Of a DNA stretch of 20,114 bases, positions 1 through 8,059 are shown piece after piece (position 1 is the stretch's first letter; every line of letters starts with the position of its first letter). Source of the stretch: Symsagittifera roscoffensis (lineage: Eukaryota > Xenacoelomorpha > Acoela > Convolutidae); assembly GCF_963678635.1 (NCBI RefSeq), contig NW_026970988.1:1-20114 (forward strand). The letters run 5' to 3'. The translations under genes and the position numbers were made by a program. Under the pieces are notes generated by a model. That model was not told the DNA's origin, ran no database searches, and was given only the letters and a program-made list of their open reading frames with translations.

Positions 1-111
1 GGTTCAGCACAATCTGTACCCTCTTCCCCGCTTGATTATTCGATTTTGATACTACCGATGCTCTTATGCGGTATATGATGTTTTCTTCTTCTTCGATTAT
101 TTCTTAAGGCA

Positions 112-244
112 TGGAAGATGGTTACAGCTGGGGTTTCTTCTTCGAAATGTAGGCGCCTGAGTGAATTAGGTTAACTGCGTCAAGTTGCATGTTGTCTCGA
201 TTTGAGAATCGGTTCGGTCACTTCTTCCAGATCGGAGTATAGTT
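112..244 (+). repeat. Source copy of inverted 133-bp block
   Basis: This stretch reappears as its reverse complement at 5359-5491 with no difference that I can see. It contains the last codons of the doubtful minus-strand reading frame that ends at 218 and about 100 bp beyond it. The match stops abruptly at both ends (base 111 and base 245 no longer pair). It is therefore a rearrangement block and not the end of a transposon. Confidence 0.9.
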
Positions 245-491
245 TCCTTTCATTTTCTTTTCCATTTTCTTTTTCACGCCAAGTAGATGTTCTTTACGCT
301 GATTTGTACCACAGTGTTGAACCGCTTTTCTAAGGTTGTTGTCAATTTTTGCAGCAAAAGAGAATCTTTTGCAATGCAATATGGTGAGCAGTAACTTGAT
401 AGTTATATGCATTTTGTGCACGTATTCCCATAGAAGTTGCTGGTACGGTTAATTTTGAGACTTCGATGATGGCTGAGATGACATTTTGCTG
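218..491 (-). pseudogene. Possible degenerate host coding stretch or terminal exon
   Basis: I do not recognise the product. Two minus-strand frames look protein-like and abut. The first runs from a possible acceptor (CTAG before 491) to a TGA at 342-344, about 49 codons, and includes the run TSMGIRAQNAYNYQ. The second runs to a TGA at 218-220 and is lysine-rich, with LRKAVQHCGTNQRKEHLL and the ending YTPIWKK. Together they read like one C-terminal segment broken by a single frameshift near 345-365. No donor/acceptor pair explains the break. The second frame could also be a chance ORF of 67 codons. The last codons are carried in the inverted block at 5359-5491. Confidence is low because there is no family match and neither frame has a strong start context. 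Confidence 0.3.
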
Positions 492-534
492 CTAGCATCT
501 CTACACCCGTACCAAGGGGATTTTCTGTTAATTC

Positions 535-1205
535 TCAGATCTGAAATTCTTGATAAGGATTTACAAGAATTTACAAATTTCAGATCTGAAATTTGAATCT
601 AAAATAGAAAACTTCAGATTTAAAATAAATTTGAAAAACAAAATATCAGATCAGAAATCAGATCTGAGAGATCCTTTGTTATATTAAGTTTTTTTAAAGC
701 AAGCAAAAAATTGAGTTTTCATTTTTTGATATTTCTGCAATATATAATCATGTTTAGGTTAACTAGCGGTAAACAAAACTTCCAAATAGTTTCACAAACA
801 GTTTTTTTTTCGGACTAAGTTTTTTGTTGAACTGTGTTAAACTGTTTTCAAAAACTTGTAAAAGACCTGTCAAGTTTTTTAATTTCATGCGCTACTTATG
901 CGTTTCCAATGTTTCTCTCATGCTTGGGAAAACATAGTTAGGCAGTCTTCAACTTGAGACTTTGTTGAGTGCCCGCTAGTAACTAGCCGGAGCTATCAAA
1001 TAAAAAAAATTCAAAAACAAAAATTGTGTCAGATTCATTGATTTTTCAGATCTGAAATAACCAAAAAAAAAACGTCAGTTTATGAAACTCTGAAATTGGA
1101 TCTGAAATAACCAAAGCTTAAAGTATCCAAGCGTTATTTAAACATTTCACAAACTATTTTCAGATGTGAACTTTAGATCTGAAAAAGATTATTTCAGATC
1201 TGTTT
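535..1205. repeat. Cluster of palindromic AGATCT-centred motifs
   Basis: The core TCAGATCTGAAA, or close variants, recurs at about 535, 578, 652, 1046, 1095, 1173 and 1195, separated by A/T-rich spacers. The copy at 574-595 is a perfect 22-bp palindrome. Several copies include the longer self-complementary form ATTTCAGATCTGAAAT. The right part is duplicated with block C at about 5935-5985. It may be a decayed MITE or satellite, or a palindromic protein-binding cluster. Copies are irregularly spaced and not a tandem array. Confidence 0.7.
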
Positions 1206-2089
1206 CAGAAAATTTACTGCGTACGGGCATTCAATGGACTCTTCAATCTGAAATGTCATCAACGTAACAACTTTTTTTTATCACTAAATGCGTGTTCCTT
1301 GTCTCTAAAACGGCCAAATTGACTTTAGTACAAGGTTCAGCACAATCTAATAACTTGATTCAACTAGTTCGTCAAATTTTTAGAACGCTTTCAAAATAAT
1401 ACTGCTGCCCTCCAACATGAGGGATATCCATTTCGATTTCGTGGGCCATTTTATGCAAACAATCAATGCTTGCAAGATTGCGAACGAGAGAAAAGTTTTT
1501 GCTCATCCTGGCTACAGGTATGGTTTCATTTTGCCGTTGATCCAACTTCTGGGCATGAAATTGCGTAATTAAAAATATTCAATACCGATAAAAAATGGAT
1601 ATTTGATAAAAATTTTTCTAGTTCTACGTCATTGCCTGTACCCAGCACACAATTTCGAGCGCTCCAATTTTTTGTATTTCTCAACTGGTCAGATCAGGTT
1701 CCCTCATAAATGTTATTGGAAAATTCCATTTTTTTTCTGAAGAAAATATCAAAAAGAGTGAAGTTCTGCCACGCTGTTTAAAATATAGAACATGAACAAA
1801 TGTGTAGCTAAAACTTCTTTTAAGAGCAATTTTGATAAACTTGTTTAAAAAAACTTTGCTTATTTCTCGAGCACCTTCAGCGAACAACATCAGAAAACAT
1901 CAGAGCCATCATCGAAAAAACATCAGGTAATAGCGCGAGTACATACAGCAATTTTTTGTAATATGATAAAAAAACATCAGAAAAGTCTAATGGATTGTTT
2001 TAAAATTTTATTGCTAAAAAAAACCAATTTTTTGTTTTTTTTTGCATGGCGGATATTTTGAAACCCTGATAGAAAAATACAAGCCACCA
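1118..2089 (+). repeat. Block C, original copy of duplicated left flank
   Basis: A direct copy lies at 5895-6867. The differences I see are three homopolymer length changes and one substitution (T to G near 2079/6856). The duplicated piece begins in CTTAAAGTATCC and ends at GCCACCA. Neither end coincides with a transposon terminus. The join at the new site shares only one base with the source, so this is an illegitimate junction. Confidence 0.92.
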
Positions 2090-2285
2090 CTCCCACGCGC
2101 GATTGGTTTTTGCCAGATTTTAAATAAATATTTGGTGCAGATCATTTCTCATTTGATAGCTTTTTTCTTTTGAAAGCGTAGTTTTTGATAGATTTTTTTC
2201 TTTTAATAGCAAGGTTTTTTTTGAATACGATGATTTAAAGCAAACTTTAGAACCAATTTTTCTGATCGCGCTCAAAATAAATGGA

Positions 2286-2482
2286 ATTCGCAATTAAAGT
2301 GTCAAGGTCGGGACCGGTATCCCAACGGTGACAGTGTGCTAACAAATCTCCAGTCACTCTTTTATGCTTGCTGAAAGATTGCAGTCATATCTTATTTATT
2401 GATTTAGTAACCAATTGATACCATAGAATTAAATTTCAATTTTTAGTTAGTTTACTAAGTTAGTGTAGCTTCACATTCCACA
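2286..2482 (+). repeat. 5' LTR, lacking the first ~64 bp of U3
   Basis: These 197 bp align without gaps to 12637-12833, with nine substitutions counted by eye (about 4.6%). The LTR ends CCACA directly before the PBS. The 3' LTR starts 64 bp further left, right after a polypurine tract, but that U3 start is absent here. Bases 2222-2285 show no match to it. No target-site duplication can be found, as expected if the left end was deleted or replaced. Confidence 0.88.
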
Positions 2483-2500
2483 TGGCGCAGCCAGCAGTCT
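2483..2500 (+). promoter_or_regulatory. Primer-binding site
   Basis: TGGCGCAGCCAGCAG starts exactly at the LTR end. Any tRNA 3' end terminates in CCA, so a PBS must begin TGG. The TGGCGCAG start resembles the tRNA-Ser-type PBS of the Drosophila 17.6/297 group. The tRNA identity is an inference. Confidence 0.75.
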
Positions 2501-2529
2501 TGAATCATGATGAACGTTCAGACCTTTAA

Positions 2530-3605
2530 GGAGTTCCAACTTTTTGGCCCAGACCAACTCCAGTACCACCTTTTAACTGGGATACTTGGATTGGTCAATT
2601 CTTTTTACCGATTACACTGAGGGAAAATTGCGACCCGAACGTTCTTTTATCCGAACCAGCCGAAGTCTTCGACGACCCGCCTCCGAAAGCTGAAAGAGTA
2701 GGAGAATCAAAATCAGCCACTGACGCCGAAAATCGTATCAATCGCGATCAAGCAGAAGTTCGAAAAACGAACGAGCAGAATGCCGATCGTCGAAAAAAGG
2801 GTCCAAAAATCGAACGCAACATATATTACTATGAGGCTGATCAAAGGATAAAATCGAGACTATTCTTCTCATTAGGAACGGAAGAGAAGAAACGTTTCCT
2901 TCAAAATTTCGCCCACGGTTACCTAGCTACGACACCTTTTAAAAACTTTTTCGAACAATGCACAATTTTATTCGAGGAGGATAAAAATTTCATTGTCGAA
3001 CGGATGCATCTTTACAACTGGTTCCAAAACCACCGTGAAGGATTAGAAGGATTTTTTCTCCATCTATCGGGACAAGCAGCCCAATGTGGATGGTCAAAAC
3101 AAATTGAAAAGGAGGTGGTTCGAAACCTATTTATAGCAAAAATGCGCTTTAAAGATATAGAGCGAGAACTTTGTATTCGATCAGGTGATTAACCGGACGA
3201 AACCTTAAAATCAGCGCTTTTACTAGAAAAGGGCTACGTCACCGCTTCAGCTCTACAAAAACAAACGGGCCAGAATTCATCTTTCAATCCATTATCCACT
3301 CAAAACTCCTTCAAGATCAAACAAGAACCAACATTATCGATTCAAAAGAAAAATAATCTGCAAAACAGAATATCTAGAGCCCAAAACAACAAAAATTCTG
3401 ATGATCCGAGAAAAACAGGGAATCAAAACCATGTTGTTACTTCTGCGGAAACAGTGACTCACCAAATCATCGCCAATCTTGCCCAGCGAAAAATGTTACT
3501 TGCAAATCATGCGGCAAGAAGGGGCACTTCACCAAAGTGTACAACTCTCGAAAGAATGTAGACAAAATTGTCGAAGAATCAGAAGACACCGCGGAAGAGG
3601 AATGA
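2530..3605 (+). pseudogene. gag: Retrotransposon gag, broken
   Basis: Gag forms the capsid and nucleocapsid of the retrotransposon particle. One frame is open from 2530 to 3189 and reads as a capsid region with proline-rich PVPPPFNWDTWIGQF near the start, followed by a basic/acidic stretch. TAA at 2527-2529 and TAA at 3190-3192 interrupt this frame. A one-base frameshift in the A-run near 3411-3415 then leads into the nucleocapsid part. Knuckle one is C-x2-C-x7-H-x3-C (codons 3435, 3444, 3468, 3480). Knuckle two has C-x2-C-x4-H-x4, but the last cysteine position is tyrosine (codon 3540). The frame ends at TGA 3603-3605. The ATG at 2507 lies in another frame that closes at 2620, so the true start is unclear. 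Confidence 0.85.
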
Positions 3606-4321
3606 AACTTTATTACGTCAGATAGCGAACCAGATTTTTCTGTATTAAATATTCAGGCATCGGGAAAATCACTACCACATATCAACTCAGTCCAACATGA
3701 ACTTAGGTCAAAGTCGACCAAGTTTATCAAAAGACTAGAAGTAATCAATACGAAATCAGGAAAAATCAAATCAATAGAAGTTACCATCAGAGTAAATATG
3801 TCCTTCTTTAAAGCAACAATCGACACAGGTAGCCCTGCCTCTTTTGTAATCAAACGTATTGCAGATATTCTAATAAAATCCGGAAAAAATGTTAAATTTC
3901 TATCATTAAAAGATCTCCAGTAGATACTTTATATGTTGATTATAACAGAAAACCCATAACCCTCCACGGAACACTAGGAACTAACATTTCATCCTTAGGT
4001 TGGAAGGTCGAAAATGCAAAACTTTTAAATACCGAAAACAGAACGAGGTGTCTCCTGGGCTTAGATCTCCAGAGCTCACTCGAAATTTGTACAGTTCAGG
4101 AACGTTACCAACCTATCATGGGAATTTCAGAAGCAACATTAACCGAAGATTCGCAAACATGGAAAGAGCATTCCACATCTAAATACAGTGATGTCTTCTC
4201 TAGATTAAGAAGATCAAAAAATCACCGCGTTTATTCGGTCTTCAAGGACCCACTGGTACCTATTCAAGAAAAAGGACGTAAATTATCCATTCATATCCAT
4301 CAAAAAGTGGGCGCACAATGA
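3606..4321 (+). pseudogene. pol: Retropepsin-like aspartic protease and PR-RT linker, broken
   Basis: The protease cleaves the Gag-Pol polyprotein. It is in frame with the zinc-knuckle segment across TGA 3603. The active-site loop IDTGSPASFV is at about 3819-3848, with the catalytic Asp at codon 3822. The frame closes at TAG 3921-3923. The following protein-like frame starts near 3917, which points to a one-base loss at about 3915-3918. The continuation holds CLLGLDLQSSLEICTV (a flap/C-terminal protease-like section) and the linker ISEATLTEDSQTWKEH. A TGA at 4319-4321 separates it from the RT frame, which resumes in the same register. Whether Gag-Pol fusion was originally by readthrough or frameshift cannot be told from this decayed copy. 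Confidence 0.85.
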
Positions 4322-5347
4322 ACTAAGCTAATGAAAGAAGGCCACATGGTAAAATTAAACAAATGCACTAGTGACCACTTTAATGAACCCGTTGTAATCA
4401 CCGCTAAAAAGGACGGCTCAATAAAATTAGCTATGGATGCCAAGCCGATGAATGCGCAGTTTTACAAAAATAAATATGAGATGCCATATCTACTAAAACA
4501 ACTCGAAGTGGCAGCTCAAATCATCAATTCAAAAATTTCAGGCCCAATCTGGTTCACCTCGCTAGATCTTAAATATGCTTTTAGTCAATTACAGTTGAGC
4601 GATTTGGTTAGTAGTCACTGTAATTTTAATATCGTGTGTGAAGACTTTACAGGCATATATCGTTTTAATCCAGGTTTCTACGATCTCACTGACATGCCAA
4701 AAAAACTTCAGAAGGCCAGGGACAATACTTTACAAAACATTCCGGGAGTTATCTGTTTCCTAGATGATACTTTAATAGTTTCCAAAGGGTCCATTGAAGA
4801 CCATAACAAAACGGTTGAAAGAGTATTCCAAAAACTGGAAAGAGAAGGCTTCGCGCTGAAACTATCTAAATGCGTTTTTTCGGTCAGGCAAATTACTTGG
4901 TTAGGTTACGATATTGACGATTCTGGATATATCCCAAAAAACTCAAAAGTTCAAAGAGTATTGGACCTAAAAGCCCCTAGAACATTGAAACAATTAAGAT
5001 CATATATGGGCGTGGTCGATCATCTACAAAAACTCCTCCTAATTCTTCAGCTCTACACGGAGAAATTCAGACCGTCTTTAAAATTCAGCAACAAAACTAA
5101 ATTTATTTGGAACGAATATAAACAAGATACATTTAATAAAAGTCTTAAAGTCATTTCGGAAATAACAAAAATGTACTACTATGACCAAAAAAGGAAGTCG
5201 AGAATAAAATGCGACGCCAGTCACAGCGGACTAGGGGAGTCAATCGAGCAAGAATTATCTGATGGTACCTGGGCACCAATAGCATTCGCTTAACGTCTGT
5301 TAAATGTTCAGGAGAAAAAGTACAGTACGAACGAATTAGAACTTTTA
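4322..5347 (+). pseudogene. pol: Reverse transcriptase and start of RNase H, truncated
   Basis: A 320-codon open stretch (4331-5290) carries the RT palm. Motif A is SLDLKYAFSQLQL with the catalytic Asp at residue 79. The B-region reads GFYDLTDMP, where a Gly is usual in place of Asp118. The catalytic FLDD is at residues 143-146. The E region is WLGYDI at 190-195. RNase H begins with KCDASHSGLG (Asp295) and meets TAA at 5291-5293. The same frame continues past it with YSTNELELL, containing the expected RNase H glutamate, until the rearrangement joint at 5347. The substitution in the B-region and the in-frame stop make it inactive. Confidence 0.92.
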
Positions 5348-5378
5348 CTCCGATCTGGAACTATACTCCGATCTGGAA
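5347..5378 (+). repeat. 14-bp direct repeat at the breakpoint
   Basis: ACTCCGATCTGGAA occurs at 5347-5360 and again at 5365-5378, separated by CTAT. The second unit belongs to the inverted block. The first is an extra copy placed between the end of R1 and that block. Small repeats of this kind are expected when a polymerase stalls and restarts. Confidence 0.85.
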
Positions 5379-5491
5379 GAAGTGACCGAACCGATTCTCA
5401 AATCGAGACAACATGCAACTTGACGCAGTTAACCTAATTCACTCAGGCGCCTACATTTCGAAGAAGAAACCCCAGCTGTAACCATCTTCCA
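5359..5491 (-). repeat. Inverted copy of left-flank block 112-244
   Basis: This is the exact reverse complement of 112-244 as far as I can check. It lies between the broken RNase H of R1 and filler DNA. It carries the tail of the doubtful minus-strand ORF of 218-491, now in + orientation. Confidence 0.9.
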
Positions 5492-5517
5492 ATAATCGCG
5501 AGTACCCGCAGTCACTC
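5492..5517 (+). other. Filler DNA between inverted block and block B copy
   Basis: About 26 bp that belong to neither neighbour. CAGTCACTCTTT at 5509-5520 matches the LTR at about 2352-2363. The preceding ATCGCGAGTAC resembles AGCGCGAGTAC at about 1931-1941. The filler may be stitched from nearby templates. The match to the LTR is clear but short, and the other match is only suggestive. Confidence 0.6.
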
Positions 5518-5894
5518 TTTGAATACGATGATTTAAAGCAAACTTTAGAACCAATTTTTCTGATCGCGCTCAAAATAAATGGAATTCGCAATTAAAGTGT
5601 CAAGGTCGGGACCGGTATCCCAACGGTGACAGTGTGCTAACAAATCTCCAGTCACTCTTTTATGCTTGCTGAAAGATTGCAGTCATATCTTATTTATTGA
5701 TTTAGTAACCAATTGATACCATAGAATTAAATTTCAATTTTTAGTTAGTTTACTAAGTTAGTGTAGCTTCACATTCCACATGGCGCAGCCAGCAGTCTTG
5801 AATCATGATGAACGTTCAGACCTTTAAGGAGTTCCAACTTTTTGGCCCAGACCAACTCCAGTACCACCTTTTAACTGGGATACTTGGATTGGTC
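5518..5894 (+). repeat. Block B, second copy
   Basis: This duplicate of 2220-2596 contains an LTR piece (5584-5780), a PBS (5781-5798) and the gag start, then breaks at 5894 in GGATTGGTC and continues as left flank. An annotation pipeline would probably call this a solo LTR. It is a segmental copy because the same 66 bp of host flank precede it. Confidence 0.93.
5584..5780 (+). repeat. Copy of shortened 5' LTR
   Basis: It is identical by eye to 2286-2482, with the same missing U3 start. It is followed by the same PBS sequence and only about 100 bp of gag leader. Confidence 0.9.
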
Positions 5895-6867
5895 TTAAAG
5901 TATCCAAGCGTTATTTAAACATTTCACAAACTATTTTCAGATGTGAACTTTAGATCTGAAAAAGATTATTTCAGATCTGTTTCAGAAAATTTACTGCGTA
6001 CGGGCATTCAATGGACTCTTCAATCTGAAATGTCATCAACGTAACAACTTTTTTTTATCACTAAATGCGTGTTCCTTGTCTCTAAAACGGCCAAATTGAC
6101 TTTAGTACAAGGTTCAGCACAATCTAATAACTTGATTCAACTAGTTCGTCAAATTTTTAGAACGCTTTCAAAATAATACTGCTGCCCTCCAACATGAGGG
6201 ATATCCATTTCGATTTCGTGGGCCATTTTATGCAAACAATCAATGCTTGCAAGATTGCGAACGAGAGAAAAGTTTTTGCTCATCCTGGCTACAGGTATGG
6301 TTTCATTTTGCCGTTGATCCAACTTCTGGGCATGAAATTGCGTAATTAAAAATATTCAATACCGATAAAAAATGGATATTTGATAAAAATTTTTCTAGTT
6401 CTACGTCATTGCCTGTACCCAGCACACAATTTCGAGCGCTCCAATTTTTGTATTTCTCAACTGGTCAGATCAGGTTCCCTCATAAATGTTATTGGAAAAT
6501 TCCATTTTTTTTTCTGAAGAAAATATCAAAAAGAGTGAAGTTCTGCCACGCTGTTTAAAATATAGAACATGAACAAATGTGTAGCTAAAACTTCTTTTAA
6601 GAGCAATTTTGATAAACTTGTTTAAAAAAACTTTGCTTATTTCTCGAGCACCTTCAGCGAACAACATCAGAAAACATCAGAGCCATCATCGAAAAAACAT
6701 CAGGTAATAGCGCGAGTACATACAGCAATTTTTTGTAATATGATAAAAAAACATCAGAAAAGTCTAATGGATTGTTTTAAAATTTTATTGCTAAAAAAAA
6801 ACCAATTTTTTGTTTTTTTTTGCATGGCGGATATTTTGAAACCCTGATAGAAAAAGACAAGCCACCA
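5895..6867 (+). repeat. Block C, second copy of left flank
   Basis: Copy of 1118-2089, inserted between the gag-start fragment and the gag C-terminal fragment of R2. It contains no gene. The 65-codon minus-strand frame at 6470-6667 is the homopolymer-shifted version of the spurious frame at 1681-1890. The shift shows that this frame is not conserved. Confidence 0.92.
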
Positions 6868-6902
6868 GAACTTTATGCAAACAATCAATGCTTGCAAGAA
6901 AA
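6868..6902 (+). other. Junction filler with 27-bp templated insert
   Basis: 6872-6898 is identical to 1450-1476 (also present at about 6226-6253), which begins TTTATGCAAACAATC. It is flanked by a few bases (GAAC before, A-run after) before the element resumes at 6903 with GAACTTTG. The GAACTTT string appears on both sides (6868-6874 and 6904-6910), a 7-base repeat that may have guided the jump. Confidence 0.85.
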
Positions 6903-7343
6903 AGAACTTTGTATTCGATCAGGTGATTAACCGGACGAAACCTTAAAATCAGCGCTTTTACTAGAAAAGGGCTACGTCACCGCTTCAGCTCTACAAAAAC
7001 AAACGGGCCAGAATTCATCTTTCAATCCATTATCCACTCAAAACTCCTTCAAGATCAAACAAGAACCAACATTATCGATTCAAAAGAAAAATAATCTGCA
7101 AAACAGAATATCTAGAGCCCAAAACAACAAAAATTCTGATGATCCGAGAAAAACAGGGAATCAAAACCATGTTGTTACTTCTGCGGAAACAGTGACTCAC
7201 CAAATCATCGCCAATCTTGCCCAGCGAAAAATGTTACTTGCAAATCATGCGGCAAGAAGGGGCACTTCACCAAAGTGTACAACTCTCGAAAGAATGTAGA
7301 CAAAATTGTCGAAGAATCAGAAGACACCGCGGAAGAGGAATGA
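6903..7343 (+). pseudogene. gag: Gag C-terminal fragment with zinc knuckles (R2)
   Basis: It begins in the codons just before the TAA at 6928-6930. It carries the same A-run frameshift (about 7149-7153), both zinc knuckles and the Cys-to-Tyr change in knuckle two (codon 7278). It ends at TGA 7341-7343. The capsid part is absent, replaced by left-flank DNA at the junction. Confidence 0.85.
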
Positions 7344-8059
7344 AACTTTATTACGTCAGATAGCGAACCAGATTTTTCTGTATTAAATATTCAGGCATCG
7401 GGAAAATCACTACCACATATCAACTCAGTCCAACATGAACTTAGGTCAAAGTCGACCAAGTTTATCAAAAGACTAGAAGTAATCAATACGAAATCAGGAA
7501 AAATCAAATCAATAGAAGTTACCATCAGAGTAAATATGTCCTTCTTTAAAGCAACAATCGACACAGGTAGCCCTGCCTCTTTTGTAATCAAACGTATTGC
7601 AGATATTCTAATAAAATCCGGAAAAAATGTTAAATTTCTATCATTAAAAGATCTCCAGTAGATACTTTATATGTTGATTATAACAGAAAACCCATAACCC
7701 TCCACGGAACACTAGGAACTAACATTTCATCCTTAGGTTGGAAGGTCGAAAATGCAAAACTTTTAAATACCGAAAACAGAACGAGGTGTCTCCTGGGCTT
7801 AGATCTCCAGAGCTCACTCGAAATTTGTACAGTTCAGGAACGTTACCAACCTATCATGGGAATTTCAGAAGCAACATTAACCGAAGATTCACAAACATGG
7901 AAAGAGCATTCCACATCTAAATACAGTGATGTCTTCTCTAGATTAAGAAGATCAAAAAATCACCGCGTTTATTCGGTCTTCAAGGACCCACTGGTACCTA
8001 TTCAAGAAAAAGGACGTAAATTATCCATTCATATCCATCAAAAAGTGGGCGCACAATGA
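7344..8059 (+). pseudogene. pol: Aspartic protease and linker (R2)
   Basis: Same domain as in R1: the catalytic loop with DTGS is at codon 7560, the frame closes at TAG 7659-7661 after the shared one-base loss, and TGA 8057-8059 precedes RT. One base differs from R1 near 7892 in the linker, changing a residue only in an overlapping non-coding frame. Confidence 0.85.

Larger units (their letters stand above)
492..2285. other. Left flank, AT-rich, no supported gene
   Basis: About 1.8 kb with many homopolymer A and T runs and no coding sequence I can support. The 69-codon minus-strand frame at 1681-1890 has no recognisable motif and is copied with block C. The 15-base string that opens the window (GGTTCAGCACAATCT) recurs here at 1333-1347. 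The stretch CATCAGAAAACATCAGAGCC and nearby CATCAG units at about 1889-1980 form a short degenerate direct repeat. Confidence 0.6.
2220..2596 (+). repeat. Block B, original copy (LTR, PBS and start of gag)
   Basis: This 377-bp direct duplicate of 5518-5894 appears identical by eye. It spans 66 bp of host flank, the shortened 5' LTR, the primer-binding site and the first bases of gag. Because it carries flank as well as LTR, the second LTR at 5584-5780 came from copying this locus and not from a new insertion. Confidence 0.93.
2286..5347 (+). mobile_element. Ty3/gypsy-type LTR retrotransposon copy R1, 3'-truncated
   Basis: The order is 5' LTR, PBS, gag with two zinc knuckles, aspartic protease, reverse transcriptase and start of RNase H. 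It ends at 5347, where an inverted piece of left flank is joined. The protease-RT-RNase H order and sequence style fit metazoan Ty3/gypsy elements. The integrase and 3' LTR are missing from this copy but present in R2. Reading frames are interrupted by several stops and frameshifts, so the copy cannot encode a working polyprotein. Joined with the rest of R2, one complete element would be about 6.8 kb. Confidence 0.93.

Noticed and set aside
535-1205. CRISPR array or tandem satellite.
   Set aside because: The motifs are short, palindromic and irregularly spaced, with no uniform repeat-spacer length, in a eukaryotic context.
1681-1890. Minus-strand 69-codon ORF (and 65-codon version at 6470-6667).
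   Set aside because: No domain. It lies in AT-rich flank, and its frame changes between the two copies through a homopolymer length difference.
3653-3853. Minus-strand ORFs opposite protease (3653-3853, 7391-7591), linker (9973-10170), integrase (10131-10349, 10730-10912) and tail (11625-11852, 11916-12131, 12153-12365), and the matching ones in R3.
   Set aside because: They are antisense shadows of recognisable retrotransposon domains on the + strand.
4000-4182. Plus-strand 60-codon ORF overlapping the protease-RT linker (also 7738-7920).
   Set aside because: It is out of register with the linker frame that continues into RT, and has no recognisable content.
5584-5780. Independent solo LTR.
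   Set aside because: It is preceded by the same 66 bp of flank and followed by the same PBS and gag leader as 2286-2482, so it is part of a copied block.
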